Shown here in pieces: positions 1-9,434 of a stretch of 19,174 nucleotides of DNA. The position numbers and the translations under genes were made by a program. How positions within the stretch are numbered: the stretch's first letter is position 1; each line of letters starts with the position of its first letter. Below the pieces are notes generated by a model that was given only the letters and a program-made list of their open reading frames with translations, made no database searches and was not told where the DNA came from. The DNA comes from an uncultured Polycyclovorans sp. (GTDB taxonomy: Bacteria; Pseudomonadota; Gammaproteobacteria; Nevskiales; Nevskiaceae): the NCBI GenBank assembly GCA_936928855.1, contig CAKZHZ010000016.1, positions 1 to 19,174 of the forward strand, written 5' to 3'.

Positions 1-9
1 ATGCGCCCC

Positions 10-91
10 GGCGAGTTGCCCGAGCGGCCAAAGGGATCTGACTGTAAATCAGCTGGCACTGCCTTCGGGGGTTCGAATCCCTCACTCGCCA
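10..91 (+). tRNA. tRNA-Tyr (anticodon GTA)
   Basis: The sequence folds as a class II tRNA. The acceptor stem is GGCGAGT (10-16) with ACTCGCC (84-90) and discriminator A91. A D-arm with CCC/GGG follows, then anticodon loop CTGTAAA (42-48) with GTA at 44-46, a long variable arm (GGCA..GCC, about 54-66) and a T-arm with TTCGAAT. The long variable arm plus GTA anticodon identifies tRNA-Tyr. CCA is not encoded (ACA follows the acceptor stem). One oddity is a T37-C53 mismatch at the base of the anticodon stem, where E. coli tRNA-Tyr has a G-C pair. Only nine bases lie upstream, so no promoter is visible. The 3' end abuts the truncated bcsC reading frame on the other strand. Confidence 0.93.
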
Positions 92-3000
92 CAGCCGAAC
101 GGCCCCGTCCTCGCGGAGGGTCTGCAGGCCGACGGCGCCGTTGAGCCGGTAGCGCACATCGCCCCAGCGGCCGCTCAACTCCACCGGGACCGTGACGCCG
201 AGAAAGAACTGCGGGCTGAAATACCCGCCATGGCCGAACGTGAAGTAGCGGCGGTTCTTGTCGTAGAAGAAAGTGGTGATGTTGAGCCCGTAGGTGAGGG
301 TTCGGACGTCGGAGCGCAGGGCGCGGACGTAGACGCCGCCACCCAGCTCACCGGCAGCATTGTCGTCGGTGTTGCGGCCGTCATAGGTGGCGAAGCCGCC
401 GTTGCCGTACACCCCGAGTCGCCCGGTGTCGTAGGTGATGTCTGCGCGGCCTCCGGTCCGGTTGATGGCACCGGTGTTGACGCCGAGCAGGGGGTCGTAG
501 ACGCCGGAGTAGGACAGCAGGCTGTCGGTGACGGGACGCCGCGCCAGTTCAAAGGCGAAACGCCACGGCCCGGTGGTTGGTGCCCAGCGGACGCCGCCGG
601 TCAGACGTTCTTCGATCAGGCCCAGGGGCGTCGAGCCGACATCGGCGCTGAAGGTGCCCGCACGGTAGGTCAAGCCAACGGCAACGCCGCTCTCGCTGAG
701 GCTGACTGCATCATCGCCCCCGTTGATCAGCGGCAGGGCACCCAGCCGCAGCAAGGCGTTGCCACTGGCCGAGCCGGCGTCGAGATAGACCGGGACCACA
801 CGGACCCCGAACTGGCCGAGTGCGGTGGCGGCGCTCTGCGCCTCCATCGGAGTTTCGATATTGAACAGACGGGACAGGCCGCCCTCGCCATCGCGGACAC
901 GCGAATGCAGCGCGCCGCCCAGCCAGCCGCTGTTGCCGGCGCGCAGCCGATCCAGCGACGACTCGGTTCCGGCTGACGCTCCCCTGCGGGGGGCGGCAGC
1001 GGTGGCGCGAGATGTCGGGGCCAGCGTTCGGGGGCGGGGTGCAGACGGGGCCGCTGGCTGACCCAGGGCATCATCCACGCGCAAGCGCACACCCGGAGTG
1101 GCGACCTTTGGGGCGGCGGCGGTGCGGCGAACCGGCCGGATCGCGGGCGCAGCCGTATCCAGACGCAGTCCCGGCAAGGCCTGGCGTGGCGCGAACGGGT
1201 CGGTGCCGTTGCGGGGCGCGACCGGCGTGTCGAAGGCCGAGGGACGGGGCTGCAGGGGACGTTGCGGTACCACGCCCTGCCAGGCGTCGGCGTCGGCTGC
1301 CGGGCGTGGCAACAACGGCATGGCGAGCCGGCTGCCATCAATCAGCTCCAGCCGGGGCAGGGGGGACGCGACATCGTCGGGCTGGACGGTGCGTCGCTTG
1401 GCGGCGATCTCGTATTCGCGTTCGGCGAGCCCCGGGTTGCCATTCAGTTCTGCCAGGCGTGCCTTGAACTCAGCGGCATCCGCGCTCTCCGGAAAGGCAT
1501 CGTCAAATGCCTCGACGCGCTGTCGCGCCAAGGCGGGATCGCCGCTGGCCAGCGCGCTGTTGGCGGCCCCTTCCAAGGCCTGCCGGTGGTCGGGCTCGCG
1601 CTCCAGCAGGCGGTCATAGAGCGCCATGGACTGCGCCTGATCCCCGCCAGCCGAAAAGACCCGTGCCAGCGCCAGCTGGACGCGCGCCTCCTGGGGGCGG
1701 CGCATCACCACTTCGCGCAGCAGCGCGTAGGCCTCCGCGAGGTCCCCGCGTTCGCGCGCGCGGTCCGCCAGACGGATACGGTAGTCGACGATCAGACCTT
1801 CAAGCGTTTGCGATTGCTCGGCAGTCAGCGGCTGGCGCAGCAGCCACTCGGCAGTGCTCTCGAATTCGACATCCTGACCGAGCTGAAGCAACAGTGCTGC
1901 GTACTGCAGCCGTTGCCCGGCACTGGCGGGCCGTCCTTCGAAGCTGTGGCGAAGGTAGGCCAGGGCTCGCGCCGGATCGCCGACGCCGGCCCAGGCGCCA
2001 GCCAACGATTGCAGGTGCTCCGGGTCATTGCCGGCCGCCGTATCGGCGGCCACCAGGGCGCGGTAGGCGATTTCCAGATCGCCGGCCTCGGCGGCGATAC
2101 CCGCGCGCTGCAGCTGATACTGGATCCACGCCCGACGCTGCAGGGCGGAGGCATCGCGGTTGCGCTGCTGCAGCGGCATTCGCTCCAGCTCATACAGCAC
2201 ATCCAGCCAGCGCTGGTCTTCAGCAAGGCCGTAGGCCTGCATCAGTGCGATGTCGGGAAGGTCCGGGTGGGTCTGGCGCAGGCTGTCCAGCAGGCGATCT
2301 GCCTCCGCAGCGTCGCCGCGCGCGCGCGCCAGACGTGCCAGGTCCAGACGGACCCAGGGACTGTTGGGGGACAGCGCCAGGGCTTGTCGCAGCAGTCGGG
2401 CTGCAGCGTCCGTCTCGCCTCGCTGGTTGGCCGTTTTGGCTTGTTCACGCAGCGCTTCTGCGCGGGCTGGCGCGATCGCTGCCTGAACCGAAGGTGGTGC
2501 ATCAGCCACCAGGCGCTCGGCCTCGGCAAGGCGGTTGCTGCGGGCCAGCAACTGGGCCAGCTGCCGCTGCGCGTCCGTGTTGCCGGGCTGATCCTTGAGG
2601 GCCAGTCGCAGCTGCTGTTCGGCGGCGGGACTGTCACCCTGCTGCAGCAGTACATCGGCGTAGGCAGTGCGCAGCGCGGGATCGAGCGCCTTGGGCGGTG
2701 CGCTGAAGGCCGTACGGAACGCCGCCTGCGCAGCGTCGAGGTCGCCAGCTTCGCGTGCTTGGGTGCCAGCCTCGAAGTGCTTGAAGAATCTTGCGCTGCG
2801 GCGGGCTTCCTGCCAGCGGCTGGCCTGCCCCGGCTGCGCTGACATGGCGCGTCCCAGCAGGGTGTCCGCGTCGTCATACCGTTGCTGACGCAACCGCACC
2901 AGACCGAGTCCGCCCAGCGCTGCAGCGTCGTTGGGGCGCTGCTTCAGCAAGGCGTTGAACTGTCGTTCTGCATCGGCATCGGCACCGGCATCGAGGCGTG

Positions 3001-3892
3001 CGAAGGCGCGTTGGACCGCAGCCTCTCGTTGCCGTTGCGGGCTGTCGGGACGCTGCGCGCGCAGGCGCTCGCGGGTTGCGCCGATGGCCTCATCGCCGGG
3101 GATCGCCCGCAGGTACTGGTCATACAGAGCTTCGTCGGCGACGCCGGCATCCAGCCACAGCAGGGCCTGTCGCCAGGCGGCGCGGGCTTCATCACGAATC
3201 GCGGACTGGCTTTGCAGTTGCGCCAGCGCACGGATGCCCTCGCGCCGCGTTGCCGGGCGGTAGGTCTGCTGGCGCGCCAGCGCCAGGGCGTACTCCGGGG
3301 CATCCGGATTGCGGGCGACCAGCTCGCGCAGACCACGCAGTGCTTCGTCCCGGCGGGCATCGTCTGCCGCCAGTACCTGGTAGAACTCCAGCCGCAGCGG
3401 GTCAGTGGGCGGTGGGCCTCCGAACGCGCGCCCGTAAGCCTCAAGAGCGCCAGCGGTGTTCTGGTCGGCCGCGAGTCGCCGCGCGCGCGCCAGCGCTGCC
3501 GGGTCCATCTCGAGTACGGCCTGACTGGCCTGAATATCACGCAGGAACCGTGATTGCGGGTTCACGGCACGCAGTCGCGCGGCCCATGCCTGGGCCTGCC
3601 CGGCATCGCCGGCACTGTTGGCGAGGATCGCCAGCCGTCCCAGCGCTTCCTCGTTGTCCGGATCGGCGTCAAGCAGCCGCTGCCAGTTTTCCACGGCCAG
3701 CGCCGGGCGATTGCGTTGCTCCCAGAACCGGGCCTGTTCGGCGAGGCGGTCGACCGCGGTGGTGTCCGCCCAGGACGCCGTGCTGCCGGCCAGTAGCAAC
3801 AGGACGGCGAGTGCGCGGAAGCCCCGCAAAATCCGCGAGCTCGCATGCGAACTTCTGGGACAGGACACTAGGATCTGGAATCGCGGTGCCAT
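92..3892 (-). CDS. bcsC: BcsC, cellulose export TPR/outer-membrane porin (C-terminus truncated)
   Basis: BcsC carries the glucan across the periplasm and outer membrane. The minus-strand frame from ATG 3892 is open without a stop to the window edge. It encodes a signal peptide (hydrophobic AVLLLLAGSTASWA, cleavage near residue 42), then many TPR helices (about residues 45-820; for example RLAEQARFWEQRNRPALAVE near the start and the family-typical TYRPATRREGIRALAQL). A Pro/Ala/Arg-rich linker (about 835-975) follows, then the BcsC_C barrel (from about 980: SLDRLRAGNSGWLGG, RRPVTDSLLSYSGVYDPLLG, YFSPQFFLGVTVPVEL, DVRYRLNGAVGLQTLRED). Recognisable BcsC ends near position 95 (residue ~1266). Beyond it the frame reads through antisense tRNA, so roughly the last 60-80 residues expected of the barrel are missing. 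The ATG overlaps the end of bcsZ by 25 nt; GTG 3868, overlapping the bcsZ TAG, is an alternative start. It is the last gene of the operon. Confidence 0.9.
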
Positions 3893-5010
3893 TGGAGTTT
3901 CAGCCGCCCCTTGGAATCGAATTGGTAGCGCCGTTCACGATAGCCTTCCGCAAACAGTGCCAGCACCTGGTCATAGTAGCGGGCCGGCTGGCCCAGCAAG
4001 GCGCCATGTCGGCTGCGCTCACCCACCAACTGTATCCGTTGTGCGAGATCGCCGGCGCCGTAGGTTCTCAGCAGCGGCGCGATGGCAAACTGGAATCCTG
4101 GCGGCCCCTGGCCTTGCAGGCGCCCGCTGGCAACGTCCCAGCGCTCCGGCATCCAGCCGAGTTCGCGGACACTGCCCAGGATAGGGCGCAACTGCTGCTG
4201 ATACTGGTCGAGCACGGCCAGGCCCGGAACCTCGAACCCTGCCCAGAGAAAGACTCTGATCGCGTCATAGCTGCCGAGCGTGCCGGTTTCCGGATCCGGT
4301 CGGTAGCCCGCGTCGGTGACCAGCAGCCAGTCGGGCGGCAGGCCGTGCGGCGTGCTCTCCGAGAGCGCCTGGGCCGATTCGTCGAGAATGGCGGACCAAG
4401 GCCCTTCGGGATCGTGCTGCGCCAGATAGTGCAACTGAAAGGGGGGCAGATAGCTGGGGTTGAGCCGCAGGCCCGCCTCGGTCGCAAAGCCGTCCGGCGC
4501 CGGCAGCAGGACGGCCCGCTCACCCAGCGGGCGGATGGCCTGCGCCTTCACCTGTTGCAGTAGCGCATTGGCGGTCTCGGCATAGTCAGGGTGACGCCAC
4601 AGGCGGGCGGCCTCCAGCAAGGCGTAGGCAATGAAGAGGTCGGCATCGGTGGCGGAGTTGGCGTCGAGAATGCCCCACTGGTCGCGCTCGGGGTCGTAGC
4701 CCCACAACCATGCTGGCAGCTGTTGTCGCAGGCGGCCGCCTGCGAGGTTGGCTTCAGTCCAGCGCAGGATGCGATCGAAGTGCGTCCGGTCGTTGGCCAC
4801 GAGGGCCAGAAACAGCGCATACGCCTGCCCTTCCGATACCGTGCGCGCACCTTCGGTCCAGTCGACCACGCGACCGTCGTCCTGGATGAAGCCGTCCTTG
4901 AAGGCGTTCCAGAAAGGCCAATCGGCCGCCGCGGCCCGCGGGCTGTGGCACCCCAGCAGCAGGGTTGCCAGCATGAGGCCCAGCAGGTGACGGCCGATCA
5001 CGCGCATCAC
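3868..5010 (-). CDS. bcsZ: BcsZ, GH8 endo-beta-1,4-glucanase
   Basis: A periplasmic cellulase of glycoside hydrolase family 8 that trims nascent glucan in most bacterial cellulose operons. Family motifs are clear in the 380-aa product: SEGQAYALFLALVANDR with the likely general acid Glu60, LPAWLWG, LDANSATDAD (115-124), FNPSYLPP-like LNPSYLPP (183-190), GSYDAIRVFLWAG with likely catalytic Asp249, and GPPGFQFAIAPLL. Length matches E. coli BcsZ (about 368 aa). The listed start is GTG 5010; ATG 5007 is the very next codon and equally possible. The N-terminus is a signal peptide that could be read as a lipoprotein signal (LLLG-Cys21) or as a type I site (AAAA-Asp30). It starts 3 bp after the bcsAB stop and overlaps the bcsC start, so it is translated within the operon. 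Confidence 0.95.
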   Translation of the reverse strand: MMRVIGRHLLGLMLATLLLGCHSPRAAAADWPFWNAFKDGFIQDDGRVVDWTEGARTVSEGQAYALFLALVANDRTHFDRILRWTEANLAGGRLRQQLPAWLWGYDPERDQWGILDANSATDADLFIAYALLEAARLWRHPDYAETANALLQQVKAQAIRPLGERAVLLPAPDGFATEAGLRLNPSYLPPFQLHYLAQHDPEGPWSAILDESAQALSESTPHGLPPDWLLVTDAGYRPDPETGTLGSYDAIRVFLWAGFEVPGLAVLDQYQQQLRPILGSVRELGWMPERWDVASGRLQGQGPPGFQFAIAPLLRTYGAGDLAQRIQLVGERSRHGALLGQPARYYDQVLALFAEGYRERRYQFDSKGRLKLQWHRDSRS

Positions 5011-5013
5011 GGT

Positions 5014-8000
5014 TCAGGCGGTGCCCGCCAGGCGGCGCGCTGCACGCCGACGCAGCAACACGCGCAGGGCTGCCGCGAACAGCAGCACCGCGATGATCAG
5101 CAAAGGCAGCATCAACAACGGGTTCTCGCTGATCCACTTGCGCAGCGCGTAGTCCCAGGGCAGGTGACCAACCGAATAGGTTGGCCCCAGGCTGTAGCCG
5201 GAAACCACTCGTCCGTGCACCAGGGTCAGATCGCCAGCGAAGTATTGCCGCTGACCCGGATCCAGCAGGGCTCGGGTGGCGGCGAACACGTCTCCGCCGG
5301 CGGCGGCGGTGAAAATGGTCAGTGAACGCTCCGCCCCCCAGGGGGAAGCAGCGCCCATCACAGCGCCAAGCTGCCCGGCGGCGTCGTGGATGACTTCGCC
5401 GGCATGGGCGCGGGCACCCTCGATATCCCGTCCCCGGGCCTCCGCGATCCAGCGGCTTAGCGTGCCGTCACGGCGCAGATTGACGCGGTTTCCGTCGAAC
5501 TCAAGCGGTAGCTCGCCGTTGAGCTTGCCAAGGGTCTGCAACCGATCACTGCGCCCCACCAGCACCAGGTCGCGATCGATGTCGGTGGGCAGGCGGCTTT
5601 CACGGAACACTTGTGTCTGCATCAGCGGCACGCTGCCCTGATGACCCAAGTGTCCGGCGACGGTCAGCAGGGCGGCGAGATCCTGCGCGGCGGGCGTGTC
5701 CGGCAGTACGAACGCGGTCTGGCCTCCGTCGGCATAGCGGGTGTAGGGAAAACCACCTTCGGCCAGCAGATTGAGTGCGGGCATCTCGGCGTAATAGGCG
5801 TGGCGTGGGAAGCGCAGCATGGCGTCCCGATCCACTGACCCCTGAAGCAGCTCCGGATTAAAGGCTTCGCAGAGGCGATCGGTGTTGCGGACGAAGTGAA
5901 ACTGCCAGACGAGACGGTTGCGATGCGTGACGTGGCTCTTCGGCAGCACCATGCGTTCGCGCCGTGTCAGGCTGGCGGAATCGTCGAATTTGAGTTGCTC
6001 ATCGCCCACGAAGTGGTTGTTGATCAGCACGCTGAGCGCTGACTTTTCGGCGATCGATCCGCCCGCCCGGAAGGTGAAGTCCAGCGTCGGGCCGTCTCGG
6101 GCGATGATGTAGAGGTCCGGCGGCAGGCGGAAATCAGCGGCGATCGGTCCCGGGGCCAGGCCGCGCGCGTCCAGGCTGCCCTGTACCCACTCGCCGACGG
6201 GAATGGGCGTGTCGGGATTGGCCCACCGCGGTGAGTCGTTGAGTGCGCGGGCGGCAGGCATTTCGAAGCCGTCGATGCGGGCGTGCGCGCCGCGCAGGGA
6301 GTCGCTGCCATACACCAGGGCACGGGCGGCCTCGAGCACACCGCTGGCATCGCTGGCACTGATCACCAGCAGGCGTGCATTGGCGGCGCCGGGATGTTCG
6401 ATGACCCGGATTTCCGGGGTGCTCGGCACCGGGAGATCCCGCAGCAGAGGGACATCGTCGGGGCGGGTGCGCAAGACGATGGCATGCTGGGCCGGCAACT
6501 CGGCGTATTGCACGGGGAACTCGGCGCCACGATAGTCCGCCAGTGCGCCAAACCAGGAGGCGATGACCGCCGCCGCCGTGATGACGCCGTCCTCCGGTGC
6601 GGGGGCCGTCACCACCGGCAGCCGCAGGCGCCGGGTGTCGGCAACGTCGAAGAATGGTGCCGGAAGATCGGCCAGGCTGGGCTGGATCGGCAGTGGCGCG
6701 AGTTTCAGCGACAGCGCACTCTGATTGCTGATTTGGGCCCAGAGGGTCGGGTGGGCGGGATCCTCGCATTCGTCAATGGCATAGCTGCCGATCAACTCGA
6801 AGCGCAACTGGTTGTAGGGCAGGAACAGGTTGGGGTTGATGCGCAGGGTGTGCTGTGCCCCCGACGCATCTTCCGGCGTCAGGCGCCAGGTATCGACCAG
6901 CTCGTCGTTGACCAACACATTGAGATGGCTCTTGTCGGCCCGCAGGGCGGGTGAGTGGCTGACTTCCAGCGTCAGTTCCGCGCTGTCGACCACCTGATCG
7001 GTCCGCAGCGATAGGGGCAGCGAGTACTGACCAAAACTGGTCCGCAGGCGCAGCGGCGTGGTGGCCCCTAGGTCCTCCAGCGTCAGTGCACGGGCGGTCG
7101 CCTGGGCATCGGCGATGGCAACGTCCTCGTCGGCAGCATCCAGCGACTGGGCCTCACTGCGCGGCGCCCAGGCCATCACACCGGCCAGGGCGACCAGCGC
7201 CACGGCAGTGGTGGCGGAACTCCGGCGACGCAACAGCGCGTCCCGGACACTTGTGACCATCCAGCGGAAGAATCTCATCGTTCCCAGCCTTCCAAAGTTG
7301 GCGACCCCCCGCAAGGCCATCAGCGGGCGGTCGTAGGTTTGAGCGTCGCGCCAGCGCAGCCAGGCATCGGCGCGCCCGTACAGGGCGTAGACCAGCTGCG
7401 CCTCCTGCTCCCGTTCGAGCGGGCCGAACTCCACAGCCAGCACGTTGGAGCCCGCGCGGCGCACGGTCGCGGGGGTCCAGGCCACCCGGTGATCGGGGAT
7501 CAGCGCGATCTCCACGGCGCCGCCGACCTCCGGTGTCAGGTGCTCCAACGCCGGCATGGCGGCGCCTCCGTAGGAGAGGTCGAGCGTCTGGGTCATCTCC
7601 ACGACGTCGGAGCCCGGCAGGCGGACCGCTGCGGGCACTGTGCAACGCACCCGCACCGCGTGACGGATCTGTCGTTTCTCGGAGGCAACGCAGATGGCGG
7701 CGCCGAGGATCAGCAGGTTGTAGCAGGTCCACCCCATGTTGATGCCGATGGTGTCGACCGGCGCCTCCGGCATCATGATGCGCAGCGTGCCGACCACCAG
7801 GCCAATGAAGTTGGCCAGGTAGAAGAAGAAGTAGGGGCGCGCGATATCCCCGTCGAAGTAGTCGCGGTCGACAATGCCGCCTTTGGCCGTGACGTTGAAC
7901 TTGCCGAGTTTGGGGTTGATCATCGCCAGGGTGGTGGGAATGATGATGAACACGGCCAGTACCGTCTCGTAGACCTCTGCCCAGAACGAGTGACGGAATT

Positions 8001-9357
8001 TCCCCTGCAGTTTCGAGTTGGTCATGATCGCCATGACCAGGTGAGGGATTGCGAACGACACGATCATCAGCCCCTGCGCCGCGATCACCTTGGCATCGAA
8101 CAGCAGGTAGGCCAGCGGGGCGCTGAGGAACACCACGCGTGGGAAGCCATAGAAGAAGTGCAGCATGGCATTGGCGTAACAGAAGCGCTGCCCGATACCG
8201 AGGCCCTTCTTGAACAGCGGATTGTCGACCCGGAATATCTGCGCCATGCCACGGGCCCAGCGGATCCGTTGGCCGACGTGGGCGGAAAGCGACTCGGTGG
8301 CCAGGCCGGCAGCTTGCGGGATGTTGATGTAGGCGCTTTTCCAGCCAAGCCCGTGCATTTTCAGAGAGGTGTGGGCGTCCTCCGTCACGGTCTCCACGGC
8401 GATGCCGTCGATCTGTTCGAGTGCGGTGCGCCGCAGCAGGGCGCAGGAACCACAGAAGAACGTGGCATCCCAGTAGTCGTTGCCATCCTGGAGCAGGCCG
8501 TAGAACAGCTCACCCTCGTTGGGGGCCTGACGAAACACACCGAGATTGCGTTCGAAGGGGTCTGGCGAGAAGAAGTGGTGAGGCGTCTGCACCAGTGCCA
8601 TCTTCGGGTCACGCAGCATCACGCCTGCGGTCATCTGCAGAAACGACCGGGTGGGGATGTGGTCGCAGTCGAAGATGGCGATGAAGTCGCCGGAGGTCTG
8701 CTTGAGGGCGTGATTGATGTTGCCGGCCTTGGCGTGCTTGTTGTCGGGCCGGGTCATGTGGATCGCGCCAATCTCCTTGCAGAAGGCGGCGAATTCAGGG
8801 CGCCGGCCATCGTCGAGTACGTAGACATTGATCTTGTCCCGCGGCCAGTCCAGTTCCATGGCCGCGAACACGGTCGGGCGCACGACCTTCAGCGGCTCGT
8901 TGTAGCTGGGGATGAACACGTCGATGGTCGGCCACTGACTGACGTCTTCCGGGAGTGGGATCGGGCGTCGCGGCAGCGGCCAGATCGACTGGAAGTACCC
9001 CAGCAGCAGAATCCCCCAGGCGTAGAGCTCAGCGAGGATCAGGCCGGTGGCAAAAAACAGGTCGACGGCGTCGAAACCCTCGCCGATTGGCAGGGTTTCG
9101 GTGATGCGCCAATAGAGATATCGCGTGGTGGTGAGCGTGGAGATGCCCATCAGGGCGTACAGTGCCCGGCGGTCCGCGCTTGCCCGCGACAACAGCAAGC
9201 CCAGCACCACAGTGGCAACGCCCATACCGGCCTGCCACCAGAGTGACAGCGAAGCGGTGATGAAAAGCCACCCGAGCGCTGCGGCTACGCCGACGACGAA
9301 CCATGCCAGCACGCGGGACAGGCGGTCTTCCGAAGGCGCCCGAGGTGATTGCGACAT
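5014..9357 (-). CDS. bcsAB: BcsA-BcsB fusion, c-di-GMP-activated cellulose synthase
   Basis: One uninterrupted frame joins both core synthase subunits (1447 aa from ATG 9357). The BcsA part has N-terminal membrane helices and a GT2 domain with all catalytic motifs: VLDDGRR (182-183 DD), IFDCDHIPT (230-232), FFCGS (300-304), VTEDAHTSL (325-327) and QRIRW (363-367). It also has the gating loop FNVTAKG (487-493) and a PilZ domain with RHAVR (565-569) and DLSYGG (593-598) for c-di-GMP. A second signal-peptide-like helix (about 694-736, ending SEA/QS) introduces BcsB (periplasmic jelly-roll/flavodoxin-like repeats, DECEDPAHPTLWAQI) and a C-terminal membrane anchor (1414-1435). ATG 9357 has an upstream AGGGA at 6 nt spacing. 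An alternative GTG at 9438 adds 27 low-complexity residues and overlaps the bcsP TGA (GTGA). Fusion is known from Komagataeibacter AcsAB. Confidence 0.95.
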   Translation of the reverse strand: MSQSPRAPSEDRLSRVLAWFVVGVAAALGWLFITASLSLWWQAGMGVATVVLGLLLSRASADRRALYALMGISTLTTTRYLYWRITETLPIGEGFDAVDLFFATGLILAELYAWGILLLGYFQSIWPLPRRPIPLPEDVSQWPTIDVFIPSYNEPLKVVRPTVFAAMELDWPRDKINVYVLDDGRRPEFAAFCKEIGAIHMTRPDNKHAKAGNINHALKQTSGDFIAIFDCDHIPTRSFLQMTAGVMLRDPKMALVQTPHHFFSPDPFERNLGVFRQAPNEGELFYGLLQDGNDYWDATFFCGSCALLRRTALEQIDGIAVETVTEDAHTSLKMHGLGWKSAYINIPQAAGLATESLSAHVGQRIRWARGMAQIFRVDNPLFKKGLGIGQRFCYANAMLHFFYGFPRVVFLSAPLAYLLFDAKVIAAQGLMIVSFAIPHLVMAIMTNSKLQGKFRHSFWAEVYETVLAVFIIIPTTLAMINPKLGKFNVTAKGGIVDRDYFDGDIARPYFFFYLANFIGLVVGTLRIMMPEAPVDTIGINMGWTCYNLLILGAAICVASEKRQIRHAVRVRCTVPAAVRLPGSDVVEMTQTLDLSYGGAAMPALEHLTPEVGGAVEIALIPDHRVAWTPATVRRAGSNVLAVEFGPLEREQEAQLVYALYGRADAWLRWRDAQTYDRPLMALRGVANFGRLGTMRFFRWMVTSVRDALLRRRSSATTAVALVALAGVMAWAPRSEAQSLDAADEDVAIADAQATARALTLEDLGATTPLRLRTSFGQYSLPLSLRTDQVVDSAELTLEVSHSPALRADKSHLNVLVNDELVDTWRLTPEDASGAQHTLRINPNLFLPYNQLRFELIGSYAIDECEDPAHPTLWAQISNQSALSLKLAPLPIQPSLADLPAPFFDVADTRRLRLPVVTAPAPEDGVITAAAVIASWFGALADYRGAEFPVQYAELPAQHAIVLRTRPDDVPLLRDLPVPSTPEIRVIEHPGAANARLLVISASDASGVLEAARALVYGSDSLRGAHARIDGFEMPAARALNDSPRWANPDTPIPVGEWVQGSLDARGLAPGPIAADFRLPPDLYIIARDGPTLDFTFRAGGSIAEKSALSVLINNHFVGDEQLKFDDSASLTRRERMVLPKSHVTHRNRLVWQFHFVRNTDRLCEAFNPELLQGSVDRDAMLRFPRHAYYAEMPALNLLAEGGFPYTRYADGGQTAFVLPDTPAAQDLAALLTVAGHLGHQGSVPLMQTQVFRESRLPTDIDRDLVLVGRSDRLQTLGKLNGELPLEFDGNRVNLRRDGTLSRWIAEARGRDIEGARAHAGEVIHDAAGQLGAVMGAASPWGAERSLTIFTAAAGGDVFAATRALLDPGQRQYFAGDLTLVHGRVVSGYSLGPTYSVGHLPWDYALRKWISENPLLMLPLLIIAVLLFAAALRVLLRRRAARRLAGTA

Positions 9358-9434
9358 GGGCGTTCCCTGTGCTGCGGCCGAGGCGGCGCCGGAACGGCTG
9401 GATGCGCCGTCCTTCGACGCCGAAGCGGGCCGGC

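Noticed and set aside
1262..2842. 526-codon open frame on the plus strand
   Set aside because: It is antisense to the BcsC TPR region, which has clear family motifs on the minus strand; long antisense frames are common at this GC content. The product shows no recognisable domain.
2998..4563. 521-codon open frame on the plus strand
   Set aside because: It runs antisense across the bcsC start and bcsZ; the minus-strand BcsZ motifs are unambiguous.
7339..9246. 635-codon open frame on the plus strand, rich in His/Gln/Gly
   Set aside because: It mirrors the catalytic part of BcsA on the minus strand, where all GT2 and PilZ motifs are present.
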